Below, one piece after another: positions 8,283 through 18,189 of a stretch of DNA of 64,000 nt; within the stretch, counting starts at the first letter, position 1, and every line of letters begins with the position of its first letter. Both the position numbers and the translations under genes were made by a program. Below the pieces are notes generated by a model. The model saw only the letters and a program-made list of their open reading frames with translations, was not told where the DNA came from and searched no databases. The stretch covers positions 186,001 through 250,000 of the forward strand of contig CAIQAB010000022.1 in NCBI GenBank assembly GCA_903869675.1, read 5' to 3'. Source of the stretch: an uncultured Verrucomicrobiota bacterium (GTDB lineage Bacteria > Verrucomicrobiota > Verrucomicrobiia > Opitutales > Opitutaceae).

Positions 8283-9230
8283 ATGAGCGCCCCCAGCCTA
8301 AAAATCTTCTCCGGCAACTCCAACCGTCCCCTCGCCGAAGAAATCTGCCGCCATGTGGGCATCCCCCTCGGCCAGGCCACCGTGACCAGCTTCCCCGACG
8401 GCGAGTCCTTTGTCCGCATCGAGGAAAACATCCGGGGACAGGACATCTATCTCATCCAGTCCACCTGCACCCCGACCAATCACCACTTGATGGAGCTGCT
8501 GATCATGATCGACGCCGCCAAGCGCGCGTCGGCCCAGCGCATCACCGCCGTCATCCCCTTCTACGGCTACGCCCGCCAAGATCGCAAAGACCAGCCCCGC
8601 GTCCCTATTACCGCCAAACTCGTGGCCGATCTGCTCTCCGCCGCCGGCGCCCACCGCGTGCTTACCATGGACCTGCACTCCCAGCAGATCCAGGGCTTCT
8701 TCAACATCCCCGTCGACCACCTCTTCGCCTCCCCTGTCATCTTCAAATACCTCGAAAGCCAACGCGGCGAAAACCTGGTTGTATGCTCGCCCGACGTCGG
8801 CGGCATGAAGATGGCCGCCGCCTACGCCGGTGCACTCGGCACCGGCCTCGGCATGGTCTGGAAAAAACGCACCTCCGCCACCACTGTTGAGTCGGTGAAC
8901 ATCGTGGGCGACGTCGTCGGCAAGGACGTGCTCATCGTGGATGATATCACCGAAACCGCCGGCACTCTCGTGAACGCCGCCAAGCTCCTCCGCGATAACG
9001 GCGCCCGCTCCGTGCGCGCTGCCGTGTCCCACGCCCTGCTCTCCCCCATGGCCTACGAACGCCTCCGCTCCGGCCAGATCGACGAGCTTATCACCACCAA
9101 CTCGATCCCCGTCGAGCCCCGCGACCTGCCTATCAAAGTCCTCAGCGTAGCCGATCTACTCGCTCAGGCCATCATCCGAATTAACAATAACGAATCCGTT
9201 ACCAGCTTGTTCAAAGTCAAGGGTTTCTGA
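8283..9230 (+). CDS. prs: Ribose-phosphate pyrophosphokinase (PRPP synthetase)
   Basis: The protein has 315 residues, the normal family length. Visible features are the N-terminal LKIFSGNSNRPLAEEI, the ATP-binding YGYARQDRKD, the signature DLHSQQIQGFFNIPVDHL, and the PRPP loop VLIVDDITETAGT. It makes PRPP from ribose-5-phosphate and ATP for purine, pyrimidine, NAD and aromatic amino-acid synthesis. It is monocistronic as far as can be seen, with about 130 bases of upstream sequence from divergent deoA. Confidence 0.96.
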   Translation: MSAPSLKIFSGNSNRPLAEEICRHVGIPLGQATVTSFPDGESFVRIEENIRGQDIYLIQSTCTPTNHHLMELLIMIDAAKRASAQRITAVIPFYGYARQDRKDQPRVPITAKLVADLLSAAGAHRVLTMDLHSQQIQGFFNIPVDHLFASPVIFKYLESQRGENLVVCSPDVGGMKMAAAYAGALGTGLGMVWKKRTSATTVESVNIVGDVVGKDVLIVDDITETAGTLVNAAKLLRDNGARSVRAAVSHALLSPMAYERLRSGQIDELITTNSIPVEPRDLPIKVLSVADLLAQAIIRINNNESVTSLFKVKGF

Positions 9231-9361
9231 TTTATTTAAGCTCCGCAGTTCAACCCGATTGGAGAGGGGCGCTTACCCCGCCTGCTTTGATACAAACCAA
9301 AGGCCGGGAACCTTCACCCAGCTAGTCCGGTCCACGAGATCCCGTCTCTTTTTTCAAAACC

Positions 9362-10777
9362 ATGAAAACCCGTCTCCTGGCTTCCACCGGTCTCGCTCTC
9401 CTCAGCCTCGCCCTGCTCCCCGCCTGCCGCGCCGAGGACACCAAACCAAAACTCGACCTGAAGGTCGATGGCTCCGCCCTCACCGACACCGCCGGCTCCG
9501 GCCGGGCCTCTTCCTACGCCGACGTCATCCAGCCCGTCCAGAAGGCCGTCGTATCCGTCTACTCGAGCAAGATCGTCCGCGAACGCGTCCAAGTCCCCGA
9601 CTTTTTCCGCCAGCTATACGGTCAGCTCCCCGAGCGCGAATCCCGCCAGGAAGGCCTCGGCTCCGGCGTAGTCGTCTCCCAAAATGGCTACATCCTGACC
9701 AACAATCACGTCGTGGACGAGGCCGACGAACTGAAAGTCTCGCTGAACGACGGCCGCGAATTCACTGCCAAGCTGATCGGCGCCGATCCGAAGACCGACG
9801 TCGCCGTGATCAAGATCGAGGCAGAAGACCTGCCCGTCGCCACCCTCGCCGATAGCGATAAACTCCGCGTCGGTGACCTCGTTTTCGCCGTAGGCAACCC
9901 CCTTGGCGTCGGCCAGACCGTCACCATGGGCATCATCTCCGCCACCGGTCGTGACAATCTCGGCCTGCTCGCCGACCGCGGCGGCTACGAGAACTTCATC
10001 CAGACCGACGCCGCCATCAACCAGGGCAACTCCGGCGGCGCCCTCGTAGACGCTCAAGGACGCCTCGTTGGCATCAACACCGCCATCCTCTCCGGCCGCG
10101 GTGGCTCGGGGAACATCGGCATCGGTTTCGCCATCCCCGTTAACCAGGCCTCTACCGTGCTCACGAGTCTGGTCGAGACCGGGACCGTGCAGCGAGGCTA
10201 CCTCGGAGTGAATATTGACGAGCTCAAGCCCGACGTCGCCGAGGCCCTAGGTCTGAAGAAGGAGCAGCGCGGCGTGATTATCACCAATCTCCCCAAAGAC
10301 AGTCCCGCCGCCAAAGCCGGCCTCGAGCGCAGCGACGTCATCATTGCCATAGAGGGCCACGCGATCACCACGCCGCAAGACCTGCGCAACCGAGTCGCCG
10401 CCCGCGCCCCCGGCTCCGAAGTGGAGCTGCGCGTCCTGCGCGACGGGAAGGAACGGACCCTCAAGGCCAAGCTCGGCACCCTCTCCGCCGCCCAGGCAGC
10501 CACCGAGTTCCTGCCCGGCGTCACCGCCAAGACCCTCAACGACGAAGCCCGCCGGCAGATCGGCGCGGCCAAAGATCTGGAGGGCGTCGTCATCACCGAA
10601 GTCGCAGAGAACTCCGCCTTCGCCGAGCGGCTCGCGCCCGGCATGATTGTAGTCGAGGTCAATCGCGAACCCGTCGCCGACCTCGAGTCCGCCCAGCGCC
10701 TGCTCAAACCCGGCCGCAACCTGCTCATCGTCTATGTCCGTGGTCTCTTCACGCCCGTAGCGATCAACGTGAAGTAA
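9362..10777 (+). CDS. HtrA/Deg-type periplasmic serine protease with two PDZ domains
   Basis: The protein has 471 residues. A signal peptide ([18 protein letters not shown]) ends at Cys22; LPAC resembles a lipobox imperfectly, so a lipid anchor is possible. The trypsin-like domain carries His116 (TNNHVVD), Asp146 (KTDVAVIK) and Ser224 (QGNSGGAL), a complete triad. The first PDZ domain (about 270-365) contains [11 protein letters not shown] and a second follows to the C-terminus. It is a chaperone/protease for misfolded envelope proteins. A strong intrinsic terminator follows at 10801, so transcription ends here. Confidence 0.92.
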   Translation: MKTRLLASTGLALLSLALLPACRAEDTKPKLDLKVDGSALTDTAGSGRASSYADVIQPVQKAVVSVYSSKIVRERVQVPDFFRQLYGQLPERESRQEGLGSGVVVSQNGYILTNNHVVDEADELKVSLNDGREFTAKLIGADPKTDVAVIKIEAEDLPVATLADSDKLRVGDLVFAVGNPLGVGQTVTMGIISATGRDNLGLLADRGGYENFIQTDAAINQGNSGGALVDAQGRLVGINTAILSGRGGSGNIGIGFAIPVNQASTVLTSLVETGTVQRGYLGVNIDELKPDVAEALGLKKEQRGVIITNLPKDSPAAKAGLERSDVIIAIEGHAITTPQDLRNRVAARAPGSEVELRVLRDGKERTLKAKLGTLSAAQAATEFLPGVTAKTLNDEARRQIGAAKDLEGVVITEVAENSAFAERLAPGMIVVEVNREPVADLESAQRLLKPGRNLLIVYVRGLFTPVAINVK

Positions 10778-10800
10778 ACCAATACCTCCCGCCCTCCTGG

Positions 10801-10838
10801 CCCGCCCGGCGAGAATATCGCCCGGCGGGTTTTCTTTT
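10801..10838 (+). terminator. Rho-independent terminator after the HtrA gene
   Basis: A 12-bp GC-rich stem (10801-10812 with 10818-10829, one mismatch) with a 5-base loop GAATA is followed by TTTTCTTTT. It lies 24 bases past the protease stop codon. Confidence 0.85.
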
Positions 10839-10877
10839 GCCCCTTCACGGGCTTCTTGCGGCGATCACGACCCGCTC

Positions 10878-13097
10878 ATGCCCAACGCCCTCGCCCTCGC
10901 CAAGTCCCCCTACCTCCGCCAGCACGCCGATAACCCCGTCGCTTGGCTGGAGTGGGGCGAAGCCGCCTTCGCCCGCGCCCGCGCCGAGGATAAGCCAATC
11001 CTGCTCTCCATCGGCTACTCCACCTGCCACTGGTGCCATGTCATGGCACGGGAGTCTTTTGAAAACGGCGCGATCGCCGCCCAACTAAACCGCGACTTCA
11101 TCCCGGTGAAACTCGACCGCGAGGAACGCCCGGACGTCGACCGCGTCTACATGACCTACGTCCAGGCCCGCACCGGCTCCGGCGGCTGGCCGCTCAACGT
11201 CTTTCTTACCCCCGACCTGAAGCCCTTCTTCGGCGGCACCTACTTCCCTCCTGAGGACCGTCAAGGCCGGCGCGGCTTCCCCGGCCTGCTCGCCGCCGTC
11301 GCCGGCGCCTGGCGCGATAAACGCGCCGATCTAGTCGCCGAGGCCGACCGCGTGCTCGCTTCTTTGCGCGATCACTACACCCACCGCGCCGCGTCCGTAG
11401 CCGACTCCGGTGGACCCGGCTCGGCCCTTGCCGGCACCTCGGCCACGCCCGCCTCGCCAGTCCCCCTGCACGAAGCGGCCGGCGACGCCTTCGAGCGCGG
11501 CTTCGCCCATCTTTACGAAAGCTTCGACTCCGAGCACGGGGGCTTCGGCGGCGCTCCCAAATTTCCCCGCGCCGGTAACATCGACTTCCTGCTCCGCGTC
11601 GCCGCGCTCCAAGGCGGGGGCGCCACCGAGACCGGACGGGAAGCCCTGCGGCTCGTTGCCGAAACCCTGCGCAATATGATCCAGGGCGGCCTCCACGACC
11701 ACCTCGGCGGCGGTTTCCACCGCTATTCCGTCGATGCCGGCTGGTTCGTGCCCCACTTCGAGAAGATGCTCTACGATCAGGCGCAAATCGCCCGCAACTT
11801 GCTCGACGCCGCCCGCGCCACCGGCGACGAACGCCTCGCCTGGGCGGCCCGCGGCGTGTTCGACTACCTGCTGCGGGAGCTTGCACACGAGGGCGGCGCC
11901 TTTTTCTCCGCCGAGGACGCCGACAGCGACCGCGCTCCCGCCGACGGCGGCGGACACGCCGAAGGCGCGTTCTACGTCTGGACCCGCGCCGAGCTCGACC
12001 ACCTCCTGACTCCGCTCGATGCCGCCCTCGTGTGCGCCCACTTCAGCGTCGAGGACGGCGGCAACGTCCCCGCCGAACTCGACCCGCACCACGAGTTCAC
12101 CAATCGTAATATCTTCCACCAGTCCCGCCCGCTGGCGGAAACCGCTGCCAGCCTAGGGCTCGACCCCGCCGCCGCCGCCGACCGCCTCGCCTCTGCGTTG
12201 GAACGCCTTCGCGGCATCCGCGCAGCCCGCCCCCGTCCCCACCTCGACGATAAGATCCTCGCCGCCTGGAACGGCCTAGCCTTGTCCGCCCTCGCCCGCG
12301 CCTCCGTCCACCCCGCCGCTTGCCTCGCCGATAAACGCCCCTTCTACCTCGAGGCCGCCCTGCGCTGCGCGCGTTTCATCGAAGCAGCACTCTGGGTCCC
12401 GGCGCGCGGCATCTTGCTCCGTTCCTGGCGCGATGGTCCCGCCGTGATCGACGGCTTCGCCGAGGACTACTCGTGCGTGATCGGAGGCCTGCTTGATCTG
12501 CACCAGGCGACCCTCGACCCGCATTGGCTGCAGCTCGCCGGTAAACTCCAGGCCGCGCTCGACGCGCGCTTCTGGGACGAGGCACAGGGCGGCTATTTCT
12601 CCGCTCCCGCGGATACCGAACTCGTCCTGCGCCTGAAGGATGACTACGATGGCGCCGAGCCGACCGCTTCCTCCGTCGCCCTCTCCAACCTGGTCCGCCT
12701 TTCGATTCTGCACGGCGAACCCACCACCAATCAGGCTAACCTCGCGCCGCACCGCGCCCGCGCCTTCCGGGTGGCTGAAGCCTTCCGCTCCCAATGGTTC
12801 GGCGCGCCGCACGCCCTGCCGGTGCTCCTTTGCGGTGTCGCCGACCTGCTCGCCGAGCCCGCCCACGTGGTCCTCGCCGGCGATCCCGCCGATCCGGCCT
12901 TTACCGCGCTCGCCTCGGTGGTGCACGCCGCCCCTCCCTTCAGCGCTCCGGTATATCTTCTTACCCCTGCTGACGCAGCCTGGGCCCGCGACATGGCACC
13001 GCTTTCCGGCCGCCCCACGGCCTATCTCTGCCGCGACCTTGCCTGCCAGGCCCCCGCCACCGGGCCCGCCGCCCTTCGCGAGTTGCTGCTCGCCTAA
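10878..13097 (+). CDS. Thioredoxin-domain protein of the YyaL/DUF255 (SSP411) family
   Basis: The protein has 739 residues. The N-terminal thioredoxin-like domain holds [14 protein letters not shown], the CHWCHVM redox-like pair and [24 protein letters not shown], all family hallmarks. The rest is an alpha/alpha-barrel resembling N-acylglucosamine epimerase or cellobiose-epimerase folds ([48 protein letters not shown]). The biochemical role is not settled for the family. There is no signal peptide, so the protein is cytoplasmic. Its TAA stop overlaps the convergent xseA stop by two bases. Confidence 0.88.
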   Translation: MPNALALAKSPYLRQHADNPVAWLEWGEAAFARARAEDKPILLSIGYSTCHWCHVMARESFENGAIAAQLNRDFIPVKLDREERPDVDRVYMTYVQARTGSGGWPLNVFLTPDLKPFFGGTYFPPEDRQGRRGFPGLLAAVAGAWRDKRADLVAEADRVLASLRDHYTHRAASVADSGGPGSALAGTSATPASPVPLHEAAGDAFERGFAHLYESFDSEHGGFGGAPKFPRAGNIDFLLRVAALQGGGATETGREALRLVAETLRNMIQGGLHDHLGGGFHRYSVDAGWFVPHFEKMLYDQAQIARNLLDAARATGDERLAWAARGVFDYLLRELAHEGGAFFSAEDADSDRAPADGGGHAEGAFYVWTRAELDHLLTPLDAALVCAHFSVEDGGNVPAELDPHHEFTNRNIFHQSRPLAETAASLGLDPAAAADRLASALERLRGIRAARPRPHLDDKILAAWNGLALSALARASVHPAACLADKRPFYLEAALRCARFIEAALWVPARGILLRSWRDGPAVIDGFAEDYSCVIGGLLDLHQATLDPHWLQLAGKLQAALDARFWDEAQGGYFSAPADTELVLRLKDDYDGAEPTASSVALSNLVRLSILHGEPTTNQANLAPHRARAFRVAEAFRSQWFGAPHALPVLLCGVADLLAEPAHVVLAGDPADPAFTALASVVHAAPPFSAPVYLLTPADAAWARDMAPLSGRPTAYLCRDLACQAPATGPAALRELLLA

Positions 13098-14395
13098 TCG
13101 ACCCGCAACCCAGCCTCGCCGTCGAAAAACTGCGCCCGCACCCGCGCCCCGGACGCCAGCTCCGTTGCCCGCCCCAACGGCTGTCCTTCCGCGTCGCGCA
13201 AAATCACAAATCCACGATTTAAAACCGAAGCCGGACTCGCCGCCTGCAGCCGTTTCCAAAGTCCGAGCAAGCGCTGGGATTCCGTCTCCACTCGGCGTGC
13301 CGGACTCACCGCCGCCAGCCGTCCCGCGATCAGCGCGAGTTGGTGCCGCCGCGTCTGCGCCGCCCGCGCCAGCGCCGCCTCCAAGCGGTTGGCGAGATCA
13401 TCCAGCCGCAGTCCGCCGCGCTCCACTTGCGCCGCCGGCGAGAGGAGCCTCAGGCGGTCCGCCAAACCCGCCCACCGCTCCCATGCCGCCGCCAAACTGT
13501 CCGCCGCACCGGCATCCATATTCTCCGCCAGCCGGTCCAGCCGCTCCACCTCGGCCAAAAAACCGCTTGAGATCAACTCCGCCGCCGCGCTCGGCGTCTC
13601 TGCGCGGGCGTCCGCCGCAAAGTCGCTCAAGGTAAAATCGATTTCGTGCCCGACCGCCGAGATGACCGGTAGCCGCGAACCGGCCACCGCCCTCGCCAAG
13701 GTTTCCTCGTTAAACGCCCACAAATCCTCCAGCGAGCCGCCCCCGCGCCCGACGACCAGCAGGTCGAGCTCCAGGCCGATGGCCACCGGGTCGTTAGCCA
13801 GCGCAATCATCGCCGCCACCTCCGCCGCCGCGCCTTCGCCCTGCACCTTAGCGGGCAATATGACCACGCGGCCGCGCCAGCCGCGCCGGACCAAAATGCG
13901 GCAAAAATCCTGCACCGCCGCGCCCGTCGGCGAGGTCACGAAACCCACCGCGCGAGGCAGCCTCGGCAGGTCTCGCTTGCGCGCTTTGTCGAAGAGCCCC
14001 TCCCCCGCCAGTCGCGCCTTGAGCGCCTCGAATTCACGCCTGAGCCGCCCCACCCCGTCATCCACCACCAGCCGGACGATGAGCTGGTATTCCCCGCGCG
14101 CCTCGTAGACCGAGGCCTCCCCAAAAACCACCACCTGCCCTCCCTCGCGCAGCTTCGTGTCCTGGCGCGCGGCGTCGCCGCGAAACATCACCGCCCGCAC
14201 CTGCGCACCGGCGTCCTTGAGCGAGAAATACACATGCCCGCTGGGCTGTGTCTTGAGGTTGGTAACCTCCCCTCGCACCCAACCAGCCTTGATTCCGGCC
14301 TCCAGCACCGCCTTCACCCGGCGCGTAAACTCCGTGACACTTTCCGCACGCGGCGCACCACCCGGCCCGAGGTCGATTTCCTGCTCGGCCCTCAC
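13094..14395 (-). CDS. xseA: Exodeoxyribonuclease VII large subunit
   Basis: The protein has 433 residues from a GTG at 14395. The N-terminal OB-fold has [23 protein letters not shown]. The catalytic domain shows [36 protein letters not shown] and [19 protein letters not shown], followed by a long coiled-coil region and a C-terminal motif with [12 protein letters not shown]. The enzyme degrades single-stranded DNA in repair together with XseB, which is not in this window. The GTG overlaps the stop of the VTT gene in a GTGA junction, so the two are translationally coupled; the open frame continues upstream, but that part is only antisense to the VTT gene. Confidence 0.94.
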   Translation of the reverse strand: MRAEQEIDLGPGGAPRAESVTEFTRRVKAVLEAGIKAGWVRGEVTNLKTQPSGHVYFSLKDAGAQVRAVMFRGDAARQDTKLREGGQVVVFGEASVYEARGEYQLIVRLVVDDGVGRLRREFEALKARLAGEGLFDKARKRDLPRLPRAVGFVTSPTGAAVQDFCRILVRRGWRGRVVILPAKVQGEGAAAEVAAMIALANDPVAIGLELDLLVVGRGGGSLEDLWAFNEETLARAVAGSRLPVISAVGHEIDFTLSDFAADARAETPSAAAELISSGFLAEVERLDRLAENMDAGAADSLAAAWERWAGLADRLRLLSPAAQVERGGLRLDDLANRLEAALARAAQTRRHQLALIAGRLAAVSPARRVETESQRLLGLWKRLQAASPASVLNRGFVILRDAEGQPLGRATELASGARVRAQFFDGEAGLRVD

Positions 14396-15120
14396 GCCGC
14401 TCCTTCCTCCTTGGAAACCGCTTTCACCGCCATCCGCCCGCGCACCGCCCGAATCACAAAAAAAACCGCCACCGCGCCGGCAACCGCTGCCAGCGCCACC
14501 CCACCCCGGCCATTCATCAGTGCATCCCCGCAAACGATCACCAGCACGATATTCGCCGTAGCAGTAAGCCAAGAAATGGCGAGATAGGTCCGGAAGGGCA
14601 CTCCGGCCAGTCCGAGCAGAAAGCTCTGGAAAACATAGGGCGGCCCTGGTGTCACCCTCACCAGAAAGACAAACATCCGCCGCTTGCCGGGCGGCACGAC
14701 CGGGATCCCGTAGCCCAAGTAGGCGAGCAAGCGCTCCACCCAAGGCCGTAGCAGGTAACGCGAGAGCCCATAGGAAATCGTCATACTGGCGGCCATACTC
14801 GCTCCCGCCAACGCCAACACTGCTGGCAGACCGATGACCGGCGCAAAGAGCGGCCCAGCCGCGAGCACAAAGACGGATACCGGAAACCCCACCGCAGGCA
14901 GCAGCGCGAACGCCGCGAAAAACCACCCCGCCCCCAGCGCGCGCACCGCTGCCATGGTCCGTCCGGCCGTCTCCTTGATCCGCAACCAAGTCTCTGGCGG
15001 CTGTATTGCCGCCACCACGGCCAACCCCACCAAGAAAAACCCGCCCGCCAGAAAAACCGCCAGACGGCGCCGGCGATGTCGCGCCGCGTCGCCTTCCATC
15101 GGGATTTCACTGGTTACCAT
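14392..15120 (-). CDS. TVP38/TMEM64 (VTT/SNARE-associated) family membrane protein
   Basis: The protein has 242 residues from MVTSEIPMEGD. It has a first transmembrane helix (LAVFLAGGFFLVGLAVVAAI) and a VTT domain with AFALLPAVGFPVSVFVLAAGPLF, a glycine-rich re-entrant region, FVFLVRVTPGPPYVFQSFLLG and a final helix AVAGAVAVFFVIRAV. VTT/DedA-fold proteins act in membrane homeostasis and probably lipid movement; the precise substrate is unknown here. The ATG is preferred to upstream starts because those lie in the short divergent promoter region facing the rhamnose cluster. Confidence 0.85.
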   Translation of the reverse strand: MVTSEIPMEGDAARHRRRRLAVFLAGGFFLVGLAVVAAIQPPETWLRIKETAGRTMAAVRALGAGWFFAAFALLPAVGFPVSVFVLAAGPLFAPVIGLPAVLALAGASMAASMTISYGLSRYLLRPWVERLLAYLGYGIPVVPPGKRRMFVFLVRVTPGPPYVFQSFLLGLAGVPFRTYLAISWLTATANIVLVIVCGDALMNGRGGVALAAVAGAVAVFFVIRAVRGRMAVKAVSKEEGAA

Positions 15121-15215
15121 GCCCGACGTTGCCGCCCGTCGCTGACCCCGGTCAAGCTCCGCGCCGGAAGGTTTGATTTGAACCCACGCGCGCCGCGTCC
15201 CCACCTTTAAGCCGC

Positions 15216-16100
15216 ATGATTTTCCTCCTCGGCGGCAGCGGCTACATCGGCCAGGCCTTCCAGCGGCATTTTATCCGCCACGGCATCGCGCACCGCGCCA
15301 TACGCCGGGCGGAACTCGATTATTCCGACCCCGCACGCCTGCTCGCCGCCCTGCGCGCCGAACGCCCGCGTTTTCTGATCAACGCCTCCGGCTACACCGG
15401 CAAACCCAACGTCGACGCCTGCGAGCTACACCGCGCCGAATGCCTGTTCGGCAACGCCGTGCTGCCCGCCCGCATCGCCGAGGCCTGCGCCTCCGCCGGC
15501 GTGCCCTGGGGTAACCTCTCCTCAGGCTGCATCTACCAGGGGGCAAAACCCGACGGCTCCGGTTTCACCGAACTGGATCCGCCTAACTTTTCCTTCCACA
15601 ACGGCCCGTGCTCATTTTACAGCGGCACCAAGGCGCTCGGGGAGGAAATCCTCGCCGGCTATCCCGACGTCTACCAGTGGCGCATCCGCATCCCCTTCGA
15701 CCACCTCGATAACCCACGCAACTACCTGACCAAAATCCTGCGCTACGCCCGCCTGCTGGAGGCCCGCAACTCCCTCACCCACCTGGTCGACTTCGTGCCC
15801 GCCGCGCTCGCCTTCGCCTCCCTTCGCCCTGCCCCCGGCCTCTACAATTTCACCAACCCCGGCGCCGTGACCACGCGCGAGGTCGCCGCCCTGCTCGCCG
15901 CCGCCGGCCTGCGCCGCGAACCCTTCCGCTTCTTCGTGGACGAGTCCGATTTCATGCGTGAAGCCGCCGTCGCTCCCCGCTCCAAATGCGTGCTGGATTC
16001 GTCCAAACTCCTCTCCGCCGGCATCTCCCTTCCACCCGTCCAAGAGGCCCTGCACACCGCGCTCGCCAACTGGATTCCCGCGCCTCTTCCCTCATCATGA
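15216..16100 (+). CDS. Bifunctional nucleotide-4-keto-sugar 3,5-epimerase/4-reductase, plant NRS/ER (RHM C-domain)-like
   Basis: The protein has 294 residues with a Rossmann nucleotide loop GGSGYIG (6-12) and an SDR Tyr135-x3-Lys139 pair in FYSGTKA. The remaining landmarks match the plant UER1/RHM C-terminal enzyme better than Rml[24 protein letters not shown] (Cys105), [11 protein letters not shown] (Lys173), [11 protein letters not shown] and [13 protein letters not shown]. Plant and mimivirus relatives do both the 3,5-epimerisation and 4-keto reduction that give NDP-L-rhamnose. Lack of rmlC beside rmlB and rmlA fits this. The stop overlaps the rmlB start (ATGA). A plain RmlD-like reductase is the alternative. 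Confidence 0.8.
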   Translation: MIFLLGGSGYIGQAFQRHFIRHGIAHRAIRRAELDYSDPARLLAALRAERPRFLINASGYTGKPNVDACELHRAECLFGNAVLPARIAEACASAGVPWGNLSSGCIYQGAKPDGSGFTELDPPNFSFHNGPCSFYSGTKALGEEILAGYPDVYQWRIRIPFDHLDNPRNYLTKILRYARLLEARNSLTHLVDFVPAALAFASLRPAPGLYNFTNPGAVTTREVAALLAAAGLRREPFRFFVDESDFMREAAVAPRSKCVLDSSKLLSAGISLPPVQEALHTALANWIPAPLPSS

Positions 16101-17164
16101 ACCTACTCGTCACCGGCGGCTGCGGTTTTATCGGAGGGCATTTTATCCGCCGAGGCCTCGCCGCCTCCGCCTCGCCCCTGCGCCGCCTGGTCAACCTCGA
16201 CGCGCTCACCTACGCCGCCGACCCGGCCCCGCTCGCCGGTCTGCCGGCCGACGCCCGCTACGCCTTCGTCCAAGGCGACATCCTCGACCGCCCGCTGCTC
16301 GACCGCCTATTTACGGAAAACGATTTCGACGCCGTCATCCATTTCGCCGCCGAGACCCATGTCGACCGCTCGATCGACGCCCCCGCCGCCTTTCTCCAAA
16401 CCAACATCCTCGGCACCCACCAGTTGCTCGAGGCCGCCCGAGCCCACCTCGCCCGCCTGCCCGGCGAACGCCGCGCCTCCTTCCGCTTCCTGCACGTCTC
16501 CACCGACGAGGTCTACGGCACCCTCGGCCCGGCGGACCCGGCCTTCTCCGAGACCACCCCACTCGCCCCGAATTCCCCCTACGCCGCCTCGAAGGCATCC
16601 TCAGACCTGCTGGTCCGCGCCGCCTTCCACACCCACGGCATGCCCGTCCTGACCACCCGCTGCTCCAACAACTACGGCCCGCGCCAGTTCCCCGAAAAAC
16701 TCATCCCGCTGGTGCTACTGAACGCCCTCGAGGGCAAGTCGCTGCCCATCTACGGCGACGGCCGACAAATCCGCGACTGGCTGCACGTCGAGGACCACGC
16801 GGACGCGCTCGCGACCATCCTAGCTCGGGCCAACCCCGGCGCGGTCTACAACATCGGCGGGCAGTCCGAACGCGCCAACCTCGACCTCGTCCGCGCCCTC
16901 TGCGTCGAGCTCGACCGCCAAGCCCCCCGCGCCGACGGCCGGCCTTACGCCGAACAAATCACCCACGTCGCCGACCGCCCGGGCCACGATCGCCGCTACG
17001 CCATCGACTGCTCCCTCCTCCGCGCCGACCTCGGCTGGCGCCCGCGCTACGATCTGGAGAACGGCCTCGCCGGCACCGTCGCCTGGTATCTGGCCAACCG
17101 CCCCTGGTGCGAAGCCATCACCGCCCACCGCTATGCGCGCGAACGCCTCGGGCGCGGCGCCTGA
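16097..17164 (+). CDS. rmlB: dTDP-glucose 4,6-dehydratase
   Basis: The protein has 355 residues from [16 protein letters not shown] with the NAD loop GxxGxxG. Further landmarks are [22 protein letters not shown], the YAASKAS active-site Tyr/Lys, [18 protein letters not shown], and [17 protein letters not shown], all diagnostic for RmlB. It converts dTDP-glucose to dTDP-4-keto-6-deoxyglucose, the substrate of the preceding enzyme. The start ATG overlaps the preceding stop by 4 bases, and rmlA follows 14 bases downstream, so the three form an operon. Confidence 0.95.
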   Translation: MNLLVTGGCGFIGGHFIRRGLAASASPLRRLVNLDALTYAADPAPLAGLPADARYAFVQGDILDRPLLDRLFTENDFDAVIHFAAETHVDRSIDAPAAFLQTNILGTHQLLEAARAHLARLPGERRASFRFLHVSTDEVYGTLGPADPAFSETTPLAPNSPYAASKASSDLLVRAAFHTHGMPVLTTRCSNNYGPRQFPEKLIPLVLLNALEGKSLPIYGDGRQIRDWLHVEDHADALATILARANPGAVYNIGGQSERANLDLVRALCVELDRQAPRADGRPYAEQITHVADRPGHDRRYAIDCSLLRADLGWRPRYDLENGLAGTVAWYLANRPWCEAITAHRYARERLGRGA

Positions 17165-17178
17165 TCATTTTCCTTACC

Positions 17179-18057
17179 ATGCAACGCAAAGGCATCCTAC
17201 TCGCCGGTGGCTCCGGCACCCGGCTCTACCCCCTCACGCTGGCCGTCTCCAAGCAGCTGATGCCGGTCTACGACAAGCCGATGGTCTACTACCCGCTCTC
17301 CGTCCTGATGATGGCCGGACTGCGCGAGATCCTCGTCATCTCGACCCCGCACGACCTGCCGCTCTTCCAACGCCTGCTCGGCGACGGCTCGCGTCTGGGC
17401 CTGCGCCTCGCCTACGCCGCTCAGCCTTCGCCCGACGGCCTCGCCCGGGCCCTGACCATTGCCGCCGAGACCGGTTTCCTAGTCGACGGGGATCCCTCCA
17501 CCCTCGTGCTCGGCGACAACCTATTCTACGGCCACGACCTCCGCGCGACCCTCCGCGCGGCCGCCGCCCGGCCCGACGGCGCGACGATCTTCGCCCACCA
17601 CGTCGCCGCGCCCGGTGCCTACGGAGTGGTCGAGTTCAACGCCGCCGGCCGCGCGATTTCATTGGAGGAAAAACCTGCGCATCCGAAATCCAACTACGCC
17701 GTTCCCGGCCTCTATTTCTACGACGGCCTCGCCCCCAGCCTCGCCCGTTCCCTCCGGCCCTCCCCGCGCGGCGAACTGGAGATCACCGATCTAAACCGGC
17801 TCTATCTCGAACGCGGTGCCCTGCGGGTTGAGAAATTCGGCCGCGGCACCGCCTGGCTGGATACCGGCACGCCCGACGCGCTCGCCGACGCCTCCCAATT
17901 CGTCGCCGTGATCGAACAGCGCCAGGGCCTGAAGATCGCCTGCCTCGAAGAAATCGCCTTTCGCCAGGGCTGGATAAATCGCGCCGAACTCGAGGCCTCC
18001 GCCGCGCTGCACGGAAAATCCCGCTACGCCGATTATCTGCGCCTGCTGGCCGACTAG
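17179..18057 (+). CDS. rmlA: Glucose-1-phosphate thymidylyltransferase
   Basis: The protein has 292 residues from [20 protein letters not shown], the nucleotidyltransferase signature. Also visible are [30 protein letters not shown], the [20 protein letters not shown] segment and [15 protein letters not shown], which are typical of RmlA. It makes dTDP-glucose from dTTP and glucose-1-phosphate, the first step of the pathway completed by the two preceding genes. The ATG was chosen because a long open frame upstream only shadows rmlB. Confidence 0.95.
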   Translation: MQRKGILLAGGSGTRLYPLTLAVSKQLMPVYDKPMVYYPLSVLMMAGLREILVISTPHDLPLFQRLLGDGSRLGLRLAYAAQPSPDGLARALTIAAETGFLVDGDPSTLVLGDNLFYGHDLRATLRAAAARPDGATIFAHHVAAPGAYGVVEFNAAGRAISLEEKPAHPKSNYAVPGLYFYDGLAPSLARSLRPSPRGELEITDLNRLYLERGALRVEKFGRGTAWLDTGTPDALADASQFVAVIEQRQGLKIACLEEIAFRQGWINRAELEASAALHGKSRYADYLRLLAD

Positions 18058-18189
18058 CCGCCGCACATTCGGCTTCTTGCCAGCACCCCCCACCTTGGTC
18101 CCGGCGCCGTCCGTCGTATCAAGCCCTCCATCGTCATCCCCTCTGTTGCAACGCGCACCGCACCATCCGCCGCCTCGTTGATCACGGAT

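Noticed and set aside
9259-9855. Arg/Pro-rich 198-codon frame overlapping the HtrA start
   Set aside because: The Arg/Pro/His composition is that of a shifted GC-rich frame; it overlaps the well-supported HtrA signal peptide and protease domain.
14396-14989. Open upstream extension of xseA, about 198 codons
   Set aside because: It lies antisense to the VTT membrane-protein gene, has no likeness to the XseA OB-fold and is Gly/Arg-rich shadow sequence. The GTG at 14395 gives the normal family length.
15958-17178. Long Pro/Arg-rich frame upstream of rmlA
   Set aside because: It overlaps rmlB in another frame; the composition is that of a shadow frame, and the true rmlA start is the ATG at 17179.
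18058-18189. Spacer between rmlA and the fusion gene
   Set aside because: It is convergent and GC-rich, but no hairpin with T-tract was found, so no terminator is claimed.
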